DNA of 64,000 nucleotides from assembly GCF_000711245.1 (NCBI RefSeq), contig NZ_JOMH01000001.1, positions 1,606,830 to 1,670,829 on the forward strand, in the 5' to 3' direction. Shown here one piece after another: positions 49,129 to 57,783 of this stretch. The stretch is from Polycyclovorans algicola TG408. Lineage in GTDB: Bacteria > Pseudomonadota > Gammaproteobacteria > Nevskiales > Nevskiaceae. Both the position numbers and the translations under genes were made by a program. Under the pieces are notes generated by a model. It was not told where the DNA came from. It did no database searches and saw only the letters and a list, made by a program, of their open reading frames with translations. Position 1 is the stretch's first letter; each line of letters begins with the position of its first letter.

Positions 49129-49989
49129 TCAGAGGCTCCCTGTCGATGGGGGCGCCGGCGTGCGCAGCGCCAGGCTGCGTTGCGCCGCCGCCAACGCCGC
49201 GTCGTGTACGCGGGCTGTCAGTTGACCGTCTTCAAACGCGGCCAGTGCGGCTTCGGTGGTGCCGCCCTTCGAGGTCACATTGGCACGCAGCGTCGCAAGG
49301 CTGTCATCGGCCTGCTCGCGGACCAAGGCCCCCGCGCCGATCAACGTCTGTCGCGCTAGGCGCGCCGCGAGGTTCGCCGGCAAACCCAAGGCCTCGCCCG
49401 AGGCCGCCAGGGCTTCGGCGAAGCGGAAAAAGTAGGCCGGGCCGGAGCCCGAGATGGCGGTGACGGCGTCCAACAGTACTTCGTCGTCTAGCCACTCGCA
49501 GGGGCCGGCTGTGGCCAGCACGGCTTCGGCCTGGGCGCGTGCCGCGTCGGAGGTGTCCTTGGGGGCAAACAGCACCGTCATGCCGGCGCCGACCAAGGCC
49601 GGGCTGTTGGGCATGCAGCGAACGATGGCGCAGCCCTGTGGCAGATCGACAGCCAGCTGTTCGACCGTGAGTCCCGCTGCAATTGATACGACCGTGCAAT
49701 CGGGCGCGACCCGCAGATTGCGCAGCGCGTCGTGCATTTGCTGCGGCTTGACCGCCAGCACCACAATCTGGTGGCTGAGCCGTCCGGGCTGGGTGGCCGT
49801 TGCGTCGACGCCGTAGTCGGCAGCCAGACGCGCGGCGCGCGAAGGGTCGGTTTCGATCACGCTGATCGCCGACGGTGTGTGACCGTTGCGCAGCAGACCG
49901 CCGATCAGCGCCGCAGCCATATTGCCGCCACCGAGAAAGGTGATGGCATGGTTAGGATCGAGTGGCGGCGCAGCGGGTGTCGGGGTCAC
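49129..49989 (-). CDS. proC: Pyrroline-5-carboxylate reductase
   Basis: The last enzyme of proline synthesis, 286 residues from the chosen start. The NAD(P) motif is ITFLGGGNMAAALIGGLLR. VVLAVKPQQMHDALRNL, RCMPNSPALVGAGMTVLFAP, and the C-terminal ISGSGPAYFFRFAEALAASG and TSKGGTTEAALAAFE are diagnostic. The start is uncertain: GTG 49989 gives a short leader, while the frame is open to 50058, which would overlap the divergent ilvA start. No strong ribosome binding site is visible for either. Confidence 0.93.
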   Translation of the reverse strand: MTPTPAAPPLDPNHAITFLGGGNMAAALIGGLLRNGHTPSAISVIETDPSRAARLAADYGVDATATQPGRLSHQIVVLAVKPQQMHDALRNLRVAPDCTVVSIAAGLTVEQLAVDLPQGCAIVRCMPNSPALVGAGMTVLFAPKDTSDAARAQAEAVLATAGPCEWLDDEVLLDAVTAISGSGPAYFFRFAEALAASGEALGLPANLAARLARQTLIGAGALVREQADDSLATLRANVTSKGGTTEAALAAFEDGQLTARVHDAALAAAQRSLALRTPAPPSTGSL

Positions 49990-50018
49990 AGGCACAGGGA
50001 ACCGAGAAATGGCCGCGT

Positions 50019-51632
50019 ATGATAGGGCAATCTCCACCGCTTCCAGATGGCCCACCATTGGACGACTCCAACGTCTCCGCTCCCGGCGCTGCCGATCTGT
50101 CGCGTTTGCTCGGGCGCTACCAAAAACTTATCGACAGCGCGCGCGTTTACGACGTCGCGCAGATCACGCCCCTACTAGAAGCCACGCAGCTCAGCCAGCG
50201 GCTGGGCAATCGCGTGTGGCTCAAGCGTGAAGACCTGCAGCCGGTCTTCAGCTTCAAGCTGCGCGGCGCTTACAACAAGATTGCGCACCTGACGCCCGCC
50301 GAGCGCCAGCGCGGCGTGGTGACGGCCTCGGCCGGCAACCATGCGCAAGGCGTGGCGCTGGCCGCGCGCAAGTTGGGATTGACCGCCGCCATCGTCATGC
50401 CGCGCACGACGCCGGGCGTCAAGGTCGACGCGGTGCGGCGTCTGGGCGGCAAGGCCATCCTTCACGGCGATGCCTATGACGAAGCGCGCGAACACGCGCT
50501 GGCGCTGGCGGCCGAGAAAGGCATGACCATGATCCACCCCTACGACGATCCGCTGGTGATCGCTGGGCAGGGCACCATTGGTCGCGAGATTCTCGACCAG
50601 TGCCCCAAGGTCGATGCGGTGTTCGTCTGTGTCGGCGGTGGCGGACTGCTGGCTGGCGTCGCGGCCGCCATCAAGGCCGTCAACCCCAAGGTCAAGATCA
50701 TCTCGGTGGAGCCTGAAGACTCCAACTGTTTCGCCGCCGCCATGGCCGCCGGCCGGCGCGTGACCTTGCCGCAGGTGGGGCTGTTTGCCGATGGCGTGGC
50801 GGTCAAGCAAGTCGGCGAAGAGTGCTTTCGCGTCGCCCGGCATCTGGTCGATGAAACCCTCACCGTCAGCATTGATGAGATCTGCGCGGCCATCCGCGAC
50901 GTGTTCTACGACCAACGTGCCATGCCCGAGCCGGCGGGTGCGCTGGCGGTCGCCGGCATCAAGAAGTGGGTCGCCGCAAAGGGCGTCAATGGCCTGAACC
51001 TGGTCGCCACGCTGTCGGGCGCCAACGTCAATTTCGACCGCCTGCGCCACATCGCCGAGCGCGCCGAGCTGGGTGACGAGGCCGAAGCCCTGCTTGCGGT
51101 CACCATCCCCGAACAGCCGGGCAGCTTCCGCAAGTTCCTGAAGCAGATCGGCCGCCGCTCGATTACCGAGTTCAACTACCGCCACGCCGTCGATGGTGAT
51201 GCGCACGTCTTCGCCGGGATTCGCACGCCGGACGGCGAGCCCGAGCGGGTTGCGCTGATCAATAAGCTGCGCGAACACGGCTACCCGGTGGTCGACATGA
51301 CCGCCAACGAAATGGCCAAGATGCACGTGCGCTTCATGGTCGGCGGCCGCGCGCCGGGCCTCAAGGACGAGCGCCTGTTCCGCTTCGAGTTCCCCGAACG
51401 CCCTGGCGCCGCACTGGACTTCCTCAGCGCCATCGGCAGCCGCTGGAACATCTCGATGTTTCACTACCGCAACCACGGCGCCGCCTATGGACGCGTGCTG
51501 TGCGGCCTGCAGGTGCCGCGCGGCGAATGGACCGCCTGCCGCGAAGCGCTCAACACGCTGGGCTACCCGTGGTGGTCCGAGTCCGACAATCCGGCGTATC
51601 CGCTGTTTTTGGGGACGGAGTCCGCACGGTGA
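50019..51632 (+). CDS. ilvA: Biosynthetic threonine dehydratase (threonine ammonia-lyase)
   Basis: A PLP enzyme that deaminates threonine to 2-oxobutyrate for isoleucine synthesis, 537 residues. The PLP lysine lies in PVFSFKLRGAYNKIAHL, the phosphate-binding loop is VCVGGGGLLAGVAAAIKAV, and the C-terminal half has two ACT-like regulatory repeats (LLAVTIPEQPGSFRKFLKQI, FRFEFPERPGAALDFLSAIG) for isoleucine feedback. The start at 50019 is tentative; the frame is open to 49962. It diverges from proC with about 30 bases between the starts. Confidence 0.95.
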   Translation: MIGQSPPLPDGPPLDDSNVSAPGAADLSRLLGRYQKLIDSARVYDVAQITPLLEATQLSQRLGNRVWLKREDLQPVFSFKLRGAYNKIAHLTPAERQRGVVTASAGNHAQGVALAARKLGLTAAIVMPRTTPGVKVDAVRRLGGKAILHGDAYDEAREHALALAAEKGMTMIHPYDDPLVIAGQGTIGREILDQCPKVDAVFVCVGGGGLLAGVAAAIKAVNPKVKIISVEPEDSNCFAAAMAAGRRVTLPQVGLFADGVAVKQVGEECFRVARHLVDETLTVSIDEICAAIRDVFYDQRAMPEPAGALAVAGIKKWVAAKGVNGLNLVATLSGANVNFDRLRHIAERAELGDEAEALLAVTIPEQPGSFRKFLKQIGRRSITEFNYRHAVDGDAHVFAGIRTPDGEPERVALINKLREHGYPVVDMTANEMAKMHVRFMVGGRAPGLKDERLFRFEFPERPGAALDFLSAIGSRWNISMFHYRNHGAAYGRVLCGLQVPRGEWTACREALNTLGYPWWSESDNPAYPLFLGTESAR

Positions 51633-51745
51633 ATGTCCACCAGGCCCCGGCTCGTTTGCCCTGCTGCCTCTGCCCGGAAGGTGTCGAGGTTTCTACGGGG
51701 CAAGAATAAGATGGTGTTCAGCGTATGGGAGTCCCGTTCGGACGC

Positions 51746-51766
51746 CTCTCGAACCCGATTCGAGAG
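51746..51766 (+). terminator. Hairpin after ilvA
   Basis: CTCTCGAA (51746-51753) and TTCGAGAG (51759-51766) form a perfect 8-bp stem with a 5-base loop, followed by CTTT. It could end the ilvA transcript, although the T-tract is weak. Confidence 0.4.
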
Positions 51767-51803
51767 CTTTGGTAGGCACAACAAACACTAAGTGGAGTTC
51801 ACT

Positions 51804-52022
51804 ATGATTATTCGTAACCTGTTGATTGCGCTTGTTTTGAGCATGGGGCTGGGCGTTGCGGCATGTCAGAAAGCCGAAGAAACACCAATGGAAAAAGCCA
51901 CCGACGCATTCGGTGATGCCACCGACACCCGTGACAACGAAGAGCTGAAGGATGCTGGTGAAGACGCGGAAGACGCGATGGAAAATGCCGGTGACGCTGT
52001 TGAAGAAGCCGTGGAAGACTAG
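51804..52022 (+). CDS. Small acidic lipoprotein
   Basis: A 72-residue lipoprotein. The hydrophobic leader (LLIALVLSMGLGVAAC) ends in the lipobox VAAC with cysteine 22. The mature part is acidic and helical with repeated A-E-D units (EDAEDAMENAGDAVEEAVED), resembling short coiled-coil lipoproteins. GGAG lies seven bases before the ATG. A strong terminator follows, so it is a one-gene transcript. No function can be assigned. Confidence 0.75.
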   Translation: MIIRNLLIALVLSMGLGVAACQKAEETPMEKATDAFGDATDTRDNEELKDAGEDAEDAMENAGDAVEEAVED

Positions 52023-52051
52023 TCGCACCCACGCGGCATCACATCACAAAA

Positions 52052-52077
52052 AACCCGGGCATGGCCCGGGTTTTTTT
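52052..52077 (+). terminator. Intrinsic terminator of the small lipoprotein gene
   Basis: AACCCGGGC and GCCCGGGTT form a 9-bp stem with loop ATG, followed by a run of T to 52077. This is a clear rho-independent terminator. The stem's AACCC start also gives T's on the other strand. Confidence 0.9.
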
Positions 52078-52167
52078 GTGCGTCATGCGGATTGGGTGGC
52101 CTTGACCCATTTTTCTCCACGCCTGACGTTTGGGCATAAGCCGCCACCTGAAAGGGCCGCTGAGCAT

Positions 52168-52183
52168 GCATAAATGCTTATGC
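52168..52183 (-). other. Small palindrome downstream of the unknown AT-richer gene
   Basis: GCATAA (52168-52173) and TTATGC (52178-52183) form a hairpin with loop ATGC directly after the stop of the gene that starts at 52882. It has no T-run on either strand; its role is unclear. Confidence 0.3.
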
Positions 52184-52882
52184 CTATTCTTCTGCGTTCT
52201 TGTCCTCTAGTTTTGGTATTGGCGTTCCGCTCGGGAGCTCTTCCGCCCTAGCTTGAGTCTGCCAAACAATGCGCGATATTTCGGTGATGCGATCTACAAA
52301 AGGTTTCGCATCCTTTCCTAACTTTCCAAAGACAACACCAGCATCGCCTATTAGCCCCCAAAAACGGTCAAGATCGGAGACCTTTTTATGCAATTCTGAC
52401 TGCAGCCTCTCAAGTCTCTTGAGAACTCTGTGGCGATGCTCGTCTTCGAGATGTGTGGATGCTGAAACCATATCCCTTAGCTCATTAATCAATCGCTGAA
52501 CTTCATCAAGGTCGCCCTGTGAGAATTCATAGTGGAATCGTGCCCCCAAAGTGGCTGTAAATCTTGCCTTGGCACTTTGGTGCTTTGCCAGTGACTGCTC
52601 TGCCGAGAACAGCCGCTTCACCTCCATGAGGAAATTCAAAATCTGTCGACAATCTTGAATAATGTCGCCAAAGAGCTCGGGAGGATGGATTGGGCACTCT
52701 ATGATATTTGCTTCTATAAGACTCTCAATCAATGCTGATGCCTCAATCAGCACTTCATACTCGCGCTCGGTCCATTCGTTACCCATGCCGTCCAGTGCGT
52801 TTTCCGCAAGCTCACATATGCGAACGGTGCCAGTAATTGGCTCGGCAGAAACGCTATTGATGAGCTCTTCTGTGTAGATCAT
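52184..52882 (-). CDS. Unknown protein in an AT-richer patch
   Basis: A 232-residue protein I do not recognise. It is soluble and strongly helical, with charged heptad-like stretches: YEVLIEASALIESLIEANII, LINELRDMVSASTHLEDEHR and HRVLKRLERLQSELHKKVSD. No catalytic motif or membrane segment is seen. Base composition is visibly lower in GC than the surroundings, with frequent AAA, TTT and AT-rich codons, which suggests horizontal acquisition. It sits next to a toxin-antitoxin pair and could be an accessory defence or phage-related protein; that is inference. A plain hypothetical is equally possible. Confidence 0.65.
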   Translation of the reverse strand: MIYTEELINSVSAEPITGTVRICELAENALDGMGNEWTEREYEVLIEASALIESLIEANIIECPIHPPELFGDIIQDCRQILNFLMEVKRLFSAEQSLAKHQSAKARFTATLGARFHYEFSQGDLDEVQRLINELRDMVSASTHLEDEHRHRVLKRLERLQSELHKKVSDLDRFWGLIGDAGVVFGKLGKDAKPFVDRITEISRIVWQTQARAEELPSGTPIPKLEDKNAEE

Positions 52883-52909
52883 CTAATCTCTCCTAGGAAG
52901 GATAATGCT

Positions 52910-53161
52910 CTACCACATCCGCAAGACCTTCACCGTGTGCTCAGCCTCAACGATTTGGTAAACGAGTCGATGTTGAATATTGATGCGCCGGGAGTAAGCA
53001 CCGGCTAGATCGCCGACTAGTTTTTCGTATGGTGGAGGGGTTTGCAGCGGGTTTTTGGCAAGTACGGACAAGAGCGACTGAGCCTTGTCCTTCATACCGG
53101 CAGAGCCGAGATTGCGTGCGTCTTTTTGGACTTGTTTGGTAAAGACGACGCGCCAACTCAC
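52910..53161 (-). CDS. YoeB/Txe-family toxin (RelE superfamily)
   Basis: An 83-residue toxin with the sequence RVVFTKQVQKDARNLGSAGM, NPLQTPPPYEKLVGDLAGAY and SRRINIQHRLVYQIVEAEHT, typical of YoeB/Txe mRNA endonucleases that act on ribosomes. YEKL and the HRLVYQI segment are family marks. The GTG start at 53161 overlaps the antitoxin stop as GTGA. The pair is complete and looks functional. Confidence 0.92.
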   Translation of the reverse strand: MSWRVVFTKQVQKDARNLGSAGMKDKAQSLLSVLAKNPLQTPPPYEKLVGDLAGAYSRRINIQHRLVYQIVEAEHTVKVLRMW

Positions 53162-53403
53162 CAGTTGATCTCTTCGGCACAAGACGTGATCGGTTCGGCC
53201 ATGCCGGACTTGATGGATTCGCGCATGCCGGGCACCGACAACAGAAACAGCGTTTCCTGGATGGCGGCCCAGTCCTCCTCCGCGACGAGCACCGCATTGT
53301 GGCGCTTGCCTGAGATGAGGATGGGTTGATGGGACGCAGCCGTCTCATCCATCAGACGATAAAGATTGGCGCGGGCCTCGCTGGCGGTCAGGGTGGTGCT
53401 CAT
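53158..53403 (-). CDS. Phd/YefM-family antitoxin
   Basis: An 81-residue antitoxin. TLTASEARANLYRLMDETAA, PILISGKRHNAVLVAEEDW and FLLSVPGMRESIKSGM match YefM. It should neutralise the toxin and repress their shared promoter, which lies in the 80 bases upstream. The ATG at 53403 is the natural start; the frame continues to 53649 but only as the antisense of another gene. Confidence 0.92.
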   Translation of the reverse strand: MSTTLTASEARANLYRLMDETAASHQPILISGKRHNAVLVAEEDWAAIQETLFLLSVPGMRESIKSGMAEPITSCAEEINW

Positions 53404-53483
53404 GAGAATCTCCAAGCTCGGCATGCATCGTACGCCTAAACGTACGAAAAATATAAGGCGCTTGGGCCGAACAGCGGAGACGC

Positions 53484-54641
53484 TCAGCCCGTCTCCCCGA
53501 ACAGCTCCCGCCCGATCAACATGCGCCGTATCTCCGACGTGCCCGCGCCAATCTCGTACAGCTTGGCGTCGCGCCACAGCCGCCCGGTGGCGTAGTCGTT
53601 GATGTAGCCGTTGCCGCCCAGCGCCTGGATCGCCTGGCCGGCCATCCACGTGGCCTTTTCGGCGGAATAGAGAATCGCGCCCGCCGCATCCTTGCGGGTG
53701 GTCTCGCCACGGTCGCAGGCCTTGGCCACCGCGTACACATAGGCACGGCTGACATTGAGGCCTACGTACATGTCAGCGAGCTTGCCCTGCATGAGCTGGA
53801 ATTCGCCGATGGCCTGGCCGAACTGTTTGCGCTCGTGCACGTAGGGCACCACCACGTCCAGACAGGCCTGCATTAGTCCCAACGGGCCGCCGGAGAGCAC
53901 CACGCGCTCGTAGTCAAGACCTGACATCAGCACGTTGACGCCACGCCCCACGGCGCCGAGCACGTTTTCTTCGGGTACTTCGCAGTCTTCGAAAACCAGT
54001 TCGCAGGTGTTGGAGCCACGCATGCCCAGCTTGTCGAGCTTCTGCGCTGTGCTGAAACCGGCAAAGCCCTTTTCGATGATGAAGGCGGTGATGCCGCGCG
54101 GTCCGGCATGGGTGTCAGTCTTGGCATAGACGACCAGCGTGTCGGCGTCCGGCCCGTTGGTGATCCACATCTTGTTGCCGTTGAGCACGTAATGATCGCC
54201 ACGCTTGTCGGCGCGCAGCTTCATGCTGACCACGTCGGAGCCCGAGCCTGCTTCGCTCATGGCCAGCGCGCCCACGTGTTCGCCGCTGATCAGCTTGGGC
54301 AGGTATTTGGCCTTTTGTGCCGCGTTGCCATTCTTGTCGAGCTGGTTCACGCACAGGTTGGAGTGCGCGCCGTAGGACAATCCGATGCTGCCCGACGCGC
54401 GGGAGATTTCTTCCATCACCACCGTGTGGGCCAGATACCCCAAGCCCAGGCCGCCGACGTCCGGGCTGGCGGTGATGCCGAGCACGCCCAGCTCGCCGAG
54501 CTTCTTCCACAGCGGCGCGGGGAAGGCGTTTTCGCGGTCGGTCCGTTCGGCCAGCGGGGTGATTTCGCGGCGGGCGAAGTCGGCAACAGCGTCGCGCAGG
54601 CTGTCGAGGTCGGGGCCAAGGTCAAAGTTCATCGTGGACAT
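53484..54641 (-). CDS. ivd: Isovaleryl-CoA dehydrogenase
   Basis: An acyl-CoA dehydrogenase of 385 aa, acting in leucine degradation. FAD- and substrate-site motifs are [38 protein letters not shown], and the C-terminal YGNGY-like [18 protein letters not shown] with [36 protein letters not shown] carries the distinctive catalytic-base-position glutamate seen in isovaleryl-CoA dehydrogenases. The start is ATG 54641 or 54632. The rest of the leucine-degradation operon is not next to it here. Confidence 0.92.
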   Translation of the reverse strand: MSTMNFDLGPDLDSLRDAVADFARREITPLAERTDRENAFPAPLWKKLGELGVLGITASPDVGGLGLGYLAHTVVMEEISRASGSIGLSYGAHSNLCVNQLDKNGNAAQKAKYLPKLISGEHVGALAMSEAGSGSDVVSMKLRADKRGDHYVLNGNKMWITNGPDADTLVVYAKTDTHAGPRGITAFIIEKGFAGFSTAQKLDKLGMRGSNTCELVFEDCEVPEENVLGAVGRGVNVLMSGLDYERVVLSGGPLGLMQACLDVVVPYVHERKQFGQAIGEFQLMQGKLADMYVGLNVSRAYVYAVAKACDRGETTRKDAAGAILYSAEKATWMAGQAIQALGGNGYINDYATGRLWRDAKLYEIGAGTSEIRRMLIGRELFGETG

Positions 54642-54956
54642 GCGGGCTCTCATCTTCGGCTGTGGTTTGACGCAGCGGGTTCGTGGAATAGGTCCGGTCT
54701 GCGCGTGCGCGGTCAGGTTTCGGGTGCAAGCGAGTGTGGCGAGCATCCCATGGTGCCGCAACGCGACGGTCGTTGGTTGCTCCACTTTGGTGGCTGACGG
54801 GACCCATGTAGGCCGTGACCTGCATGGGTTCAAGGCATTTCAGGACAGGTGTGCACCGGGTATTGCGGTTATAATTGAACGATCAGTTTATTCATGAACA
54901 GCGATGGCGGCTCAGCCGACCGTCGTCGTCCCCCAGCGCAGACCAAGGTTGAATTA
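54642..54956. promoter_or_regulatory. Divergent intergenic region upstream of the isovaleryl-CoA dehydrogenase gene
   Basis: 315 bases with no gene. It holds a TATAAT at 54870-54875 and the imperfect palindrome TGAAC-gatca-GTTTA (54876-54890), which may be a regulator site. No convincing -35 box is visible for either strand. Confidence 0.4.
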
Positions 54957-55265
54957 ATGATTGTGAAGTTGACACTGGCGGCCTCCGCCCTGCTTGCCTC
55001 CACGTGCGTGCTGGCACAGCCCCCGCCGTTGGTTATTGGCCCGCTGAATCTGCCGCGCGCCGCACCGATGGGCCTGGTTGAGCCCAATGTCGTCGGCGGA
55101 CTGCTGGTGACCACCTTGGACGTGGCCCCGGCGCTTCCCGGCCTGGGGTCGTTGTCGTCAGTGGTGCCGCGTCTTGATGCCTTTCAGCCGCTGCCGCTGG
55201 ACACGTCGCCGCTGACCGGTCTGGTCGACACCTTGGTGTTGCCGTTGGCCCCGCCGAAGCCGTAA
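54957..55265 (+). CDS. Small secreted Pro/Leu-rich protein
   Basis: A 102-residue protein beginning MIVKLTLAASALLASTCVLA, a signal peptide, then a mature chain made almost only of P, L, V, G, T and S (PLNLPRAAPMGLVEPN, LLVTTLDVAPALPGLGSLSS). It lacks cysteines and charged clusters. I recognise no family. It may be a surface or structural peptide. A TATAAT box lies about 80 bases upstream. Confidence 0.6.
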   Translation: MIVKLTLAASALLASTCVLAQPPPLVIGPLNLPRAAPMGLVEPNVVGGLLVTTLDVAPALPGLGSLSSVVPRLDAFQPLPLDTSPLTGLVDTLVLPLAPPKP

Positions 55266-55339
55266 GAGACGTCTGACGCGCCAACGCGCAGCACTTGTGG
55301 GGCGCTCTGGTGTCAACCGGCTGAGGCCGAGAATTGACG

Positions 55340-56698
55340 CTAGGCCGCCAGCCGCCCTTCGTCGCGCAGCTTGTTGAGGTGCATGCGGATGTTCATCGCC
55401 GCCAGCGGTTCCAGCCGTGGGTCGAGGCCCACATAAAGCTGCGGCAGCATCTCGGCGACGCTCTGGCCTTGCTCGCTGAGGGCCAGAATTTGCGCCTCGC
55501 GCTGCTTGCGGTGATCCAGCGTCGCCTTGATGCGATAAGTGCCGCCCATCGCCATGCCGTGCGACGGCAGCACCACGGCCGGGTCGAGGTCGATGACGCG
55601 CTGCATTGACGCAAAGTAGTCGGCCATGTTGCCGCCGTCTTCGGGAATCACCACGGTGCCGATGCCCTGGATCAGGTCGCTGACCAGGCACCACTGGCGG
55701 CTTTCGGGCATCAGCGCCAACTGGCCGGGGTCGTGACCGGGTACTTCGATGACCTTGACCTCTTCGCCCTGCCAGCGGCAGACCACGTCCCCCTCGCGGT
55801 ATTCGTGAATTTCGATGTCGGCGAAGGCGTCGGGATGACTGCCGCGAATGCGCCGGCGGGTTTCGGCACTCATGCCGACGGTGGCGCCAAGGCGGGTGGC
55901 CACGGTGTCGGCGCGCTCCCAATGGTCGGGATGATGGTGGGTGATGAACACCTCGTGCACGCCAATGTCGGCGACGCGCGCGACCAGCATTTCCAGGTCG
56001 TCGTCACTGGCGGGCGAGGGGTCGACGAGGATGCGGTGGCTTTGCATGTCACCCAGCACGAAGGCATTGGTGTGATGCGCCGGCGGCAGGGTGTGTGAAC
56101 GCACCGGCAGGATGCGCACCCCGGCCAGGGGTTCGATCAGCCTTGCCCCCTTGTCGTCATCGTGGCTGCCGGCCGCCAGGTCGGGAACGTGGATGGCGTC
56201 GACGGATGCGCCCAGCGCCCGCACGGTGGCGCGGGTCGGCGGGGCGACCAGCAGACGCCCTTGGTTGTAGCGCTGCAGCCATTCGGCCGTCGGCGCCCAT
56301 CGGGCATCAGATGCTTCACGCGGATCGACCACCAGGGTCGGGCGATTGCGCAACACCAGCTTGAAGAAGTGCGTGTTGAAGCGGCGTTCGGCAATCGGCG
56401 GCGTGAGTGCCGTGCCCAGATTGATGAGTTCGATGATCTCGCCGGCATCGGCCAGCGCGTCGAGGTCAATGGCAAGTTCTTCGGCACACTCTCGCGCCAG
56501 TGCCCGCAGCAGGCGCGGTGCCACATCGGGCAGTTTGCGTTCCAACGCGGCGGGCGGCGTCAGGTCATCTTCGGCGTCGACCTTGCCGCCGGGGAAGGCG
56601 AAATAGCCGCCGAATGCGGTCATCTCCGGCAGTCGGTGGGTCATCAGCAGGTCGCCGTCTTGTAGCAGCGCCACGGTTACGGCATCGAAAATTTTCAT
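55340..56698 (-). CDS. Nudix hydrolase fused to metallo-beta-lactamase-fold hydrolase
   Basis: A 452-residue two-domain protein. Residues 1-170 are Nudix-like, with AVTVALLQDGDLLMTHRLPE, FAFPGGKVDAEDDL and RALARECAEELAIDL; the Nudix box is interrupted by about 20 residues. Residues about 195-452 are a beta-lactamase fold: FITHHHPDHWERADTVATRL, EVPGHDPGQLALMPESRQW and LVSDLIQGIGTVV, close to LACTB2-like endoribonucleases. A similar arrangement is known in bacterial LACTB2-like proteins. Likely substrates are CoA or nucleotide derivatives and RNA. The gene diverges from rdgC by about 80 bases. Confidence 0.86.
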   Translation of the reverse strand: MKIFDAVTVALLQDGDLLMTHRLPEMTAFGGYFAFPGGKVDAEDDLTPPAALERKLPDVAPRLLRALARECAEELAIDLDALADAGEIIELINLGTALTPPIAERRFNTHFFKLVLRNRPTLVVDPREASDARWAPTAEWLQRYNQGRLLVAPPTRATVRALGASVDAIHVPDLAAGSHDDDKGARLIEPLAGVRILPVRSHTLPPAHHTNAFVLGDMQSHRILVDPSPASDDDLEMLVARVADIGVHEVFITHHHPDHWERADTVATRLGATVGMSAETRRRIRGSHPDAFADIEIHEYREGDVVCRWQGEEVKVIEVPGHDPGQLALMPESRQWCLVSDLIQGIGTVVIPEDGGNMADYFASMQRVIDLDPAVVLPSHGMAMGGTYRIKATLDHRKQREAQILALSEQGQSVAEMLPQLYVGLDPRLEPLAAMNIRMHLNKLRDEGRLAA

Positions 56699-56779
56699 TT
56701 GCCAACGATACCGCAGCGACACATCGCAGGGCCGCAGTTTGGGTACCATCGCCGCCCCTTTTGCCTGCCGGATATCGAT

Positions 56780-57661
56780 ATGTGGTTCAAGCAGCTTTGC
56801 GTGTTTCAACTCGATGCCGACTGGACCCTGCCGCCGGCCGCGCTCGAAACCCTGCTGGCACAGCGGCCGCTGGCCCCGTGCCCCGCGTCGAGTCCGGAAA
56901 TCACCGGCTGGGTGCCGCCCGCCGATGACGGCGTGCTGGTGCAGTCGCTGGGCAAGCACCTGTTGATTGCCCTGGGTTGGGAAACCCGCCTGCTGCCCAG
57001 CGGCGTGGTCAATGATGCTGCCGCCGACAAGGCCGAGGCCTTCGAGCAGCAGCGCGGCTTCAAGCCGGGTCGCAAGTTGATGAAAGAGATCAAGGAACAG
57101 GTGGCCGCAGAACTGCTGCCGCGCGCCTTCACCCGCCGCACCGCGCTGCGCGCGTGGATCGATCCCGACGCCAAGCGCATCGTCGTCGACACTGGCACCG
57201 CCAGCAAAGCCGAAGTGCTGATCGAACACCTGCGCGACGCGCTGGGCACCTTGCCGGTGGTGCCGTGGACGGTCGACAGCTCACCGGCCGTGACCATGAC
57301 GAACTGGCTGATGGCCGGTCAGGCGCCAGGACAGTTCTTCATCGACGATGCCTGCGAGCTCAGTGGCTCGGACGATACCCGCTCGGTGGTGCGTTACGTG
57401 CGTCATGAATTGCTGCCGGCACAACTCAAGCGCCACGTCGATGAAGGCTTGCGGGCGACGCAATTGGCACTGACCTGGGACGGGCAACTGGCCTTCACCC
57501 TCACCGAACCGCTGGTCATCAAAAAGGTGAAGTTTCTCGAAGCCGACAACGAAGATGCCGACCGGGTCGACAACGCGCAGATCGCCTTCGAGGCCGACTT
57601 TGCCCTCATGACCGGCACCCTGGGTAAGGTGCTCGACGCGCTGCACGCCGCGCTCAGCTGA
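56780..57661 (+). CDS. rdgC: Recombination-associated protein RdgC
   Basis: A DNA-binding ring protein (293 aa) that counteracts RecA. It starts MWFKQLCVFQLDADWTLPPA and has the standard LVQSLGKHLLIALGWETRLL, LPSGVVNDAAADKAEAFEQQ and PGRKLMKEIKEQVAAELLPR, ending LDALHAALS. Found only in beta- and gammaproteobacteria, it supports the taxonomic reading. The start at 56780 is fixed by this N-terminus; the frame is open 27 codons upstream. Confidence 0.96.
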   Translation: MWFKQLCVFQLDADWTLPPAALETLLAQRPLAPCPASSPEITGWVPPADDGVLVQSLGKHLLIALGWETRLLPSGVVNDAAADKAEAFEQQRGFKPGRKLMKEIKEQVAAELLPRAFTRRTALRAWIDPDAKRIVVDTGTASKAEVLIEHLRDALGTLPVVPWTVDSSPAVTMTNWLMAGQAPGQFFIDDACELSGSDDTRSVVRYVRHELLPAQLKRHVDEGLRATQLALTWDGQLAFTLTEPLVIKKVKFLEADNEDADRVDNAQIAFEADFALMTGTLGKVLDALHAALS

Positions 57662-57783
57662 TCACCCGGCAGGGCGGGACGCGTCATCGTTCTGTCGCCC
57701 GCCCGACACGATGACGACATCTGCTCTGCCTAGGCTCCCGAAGTGCGCGGCGTTTTGCCTGCGCGCCGAACTCGGAGAGCCTC

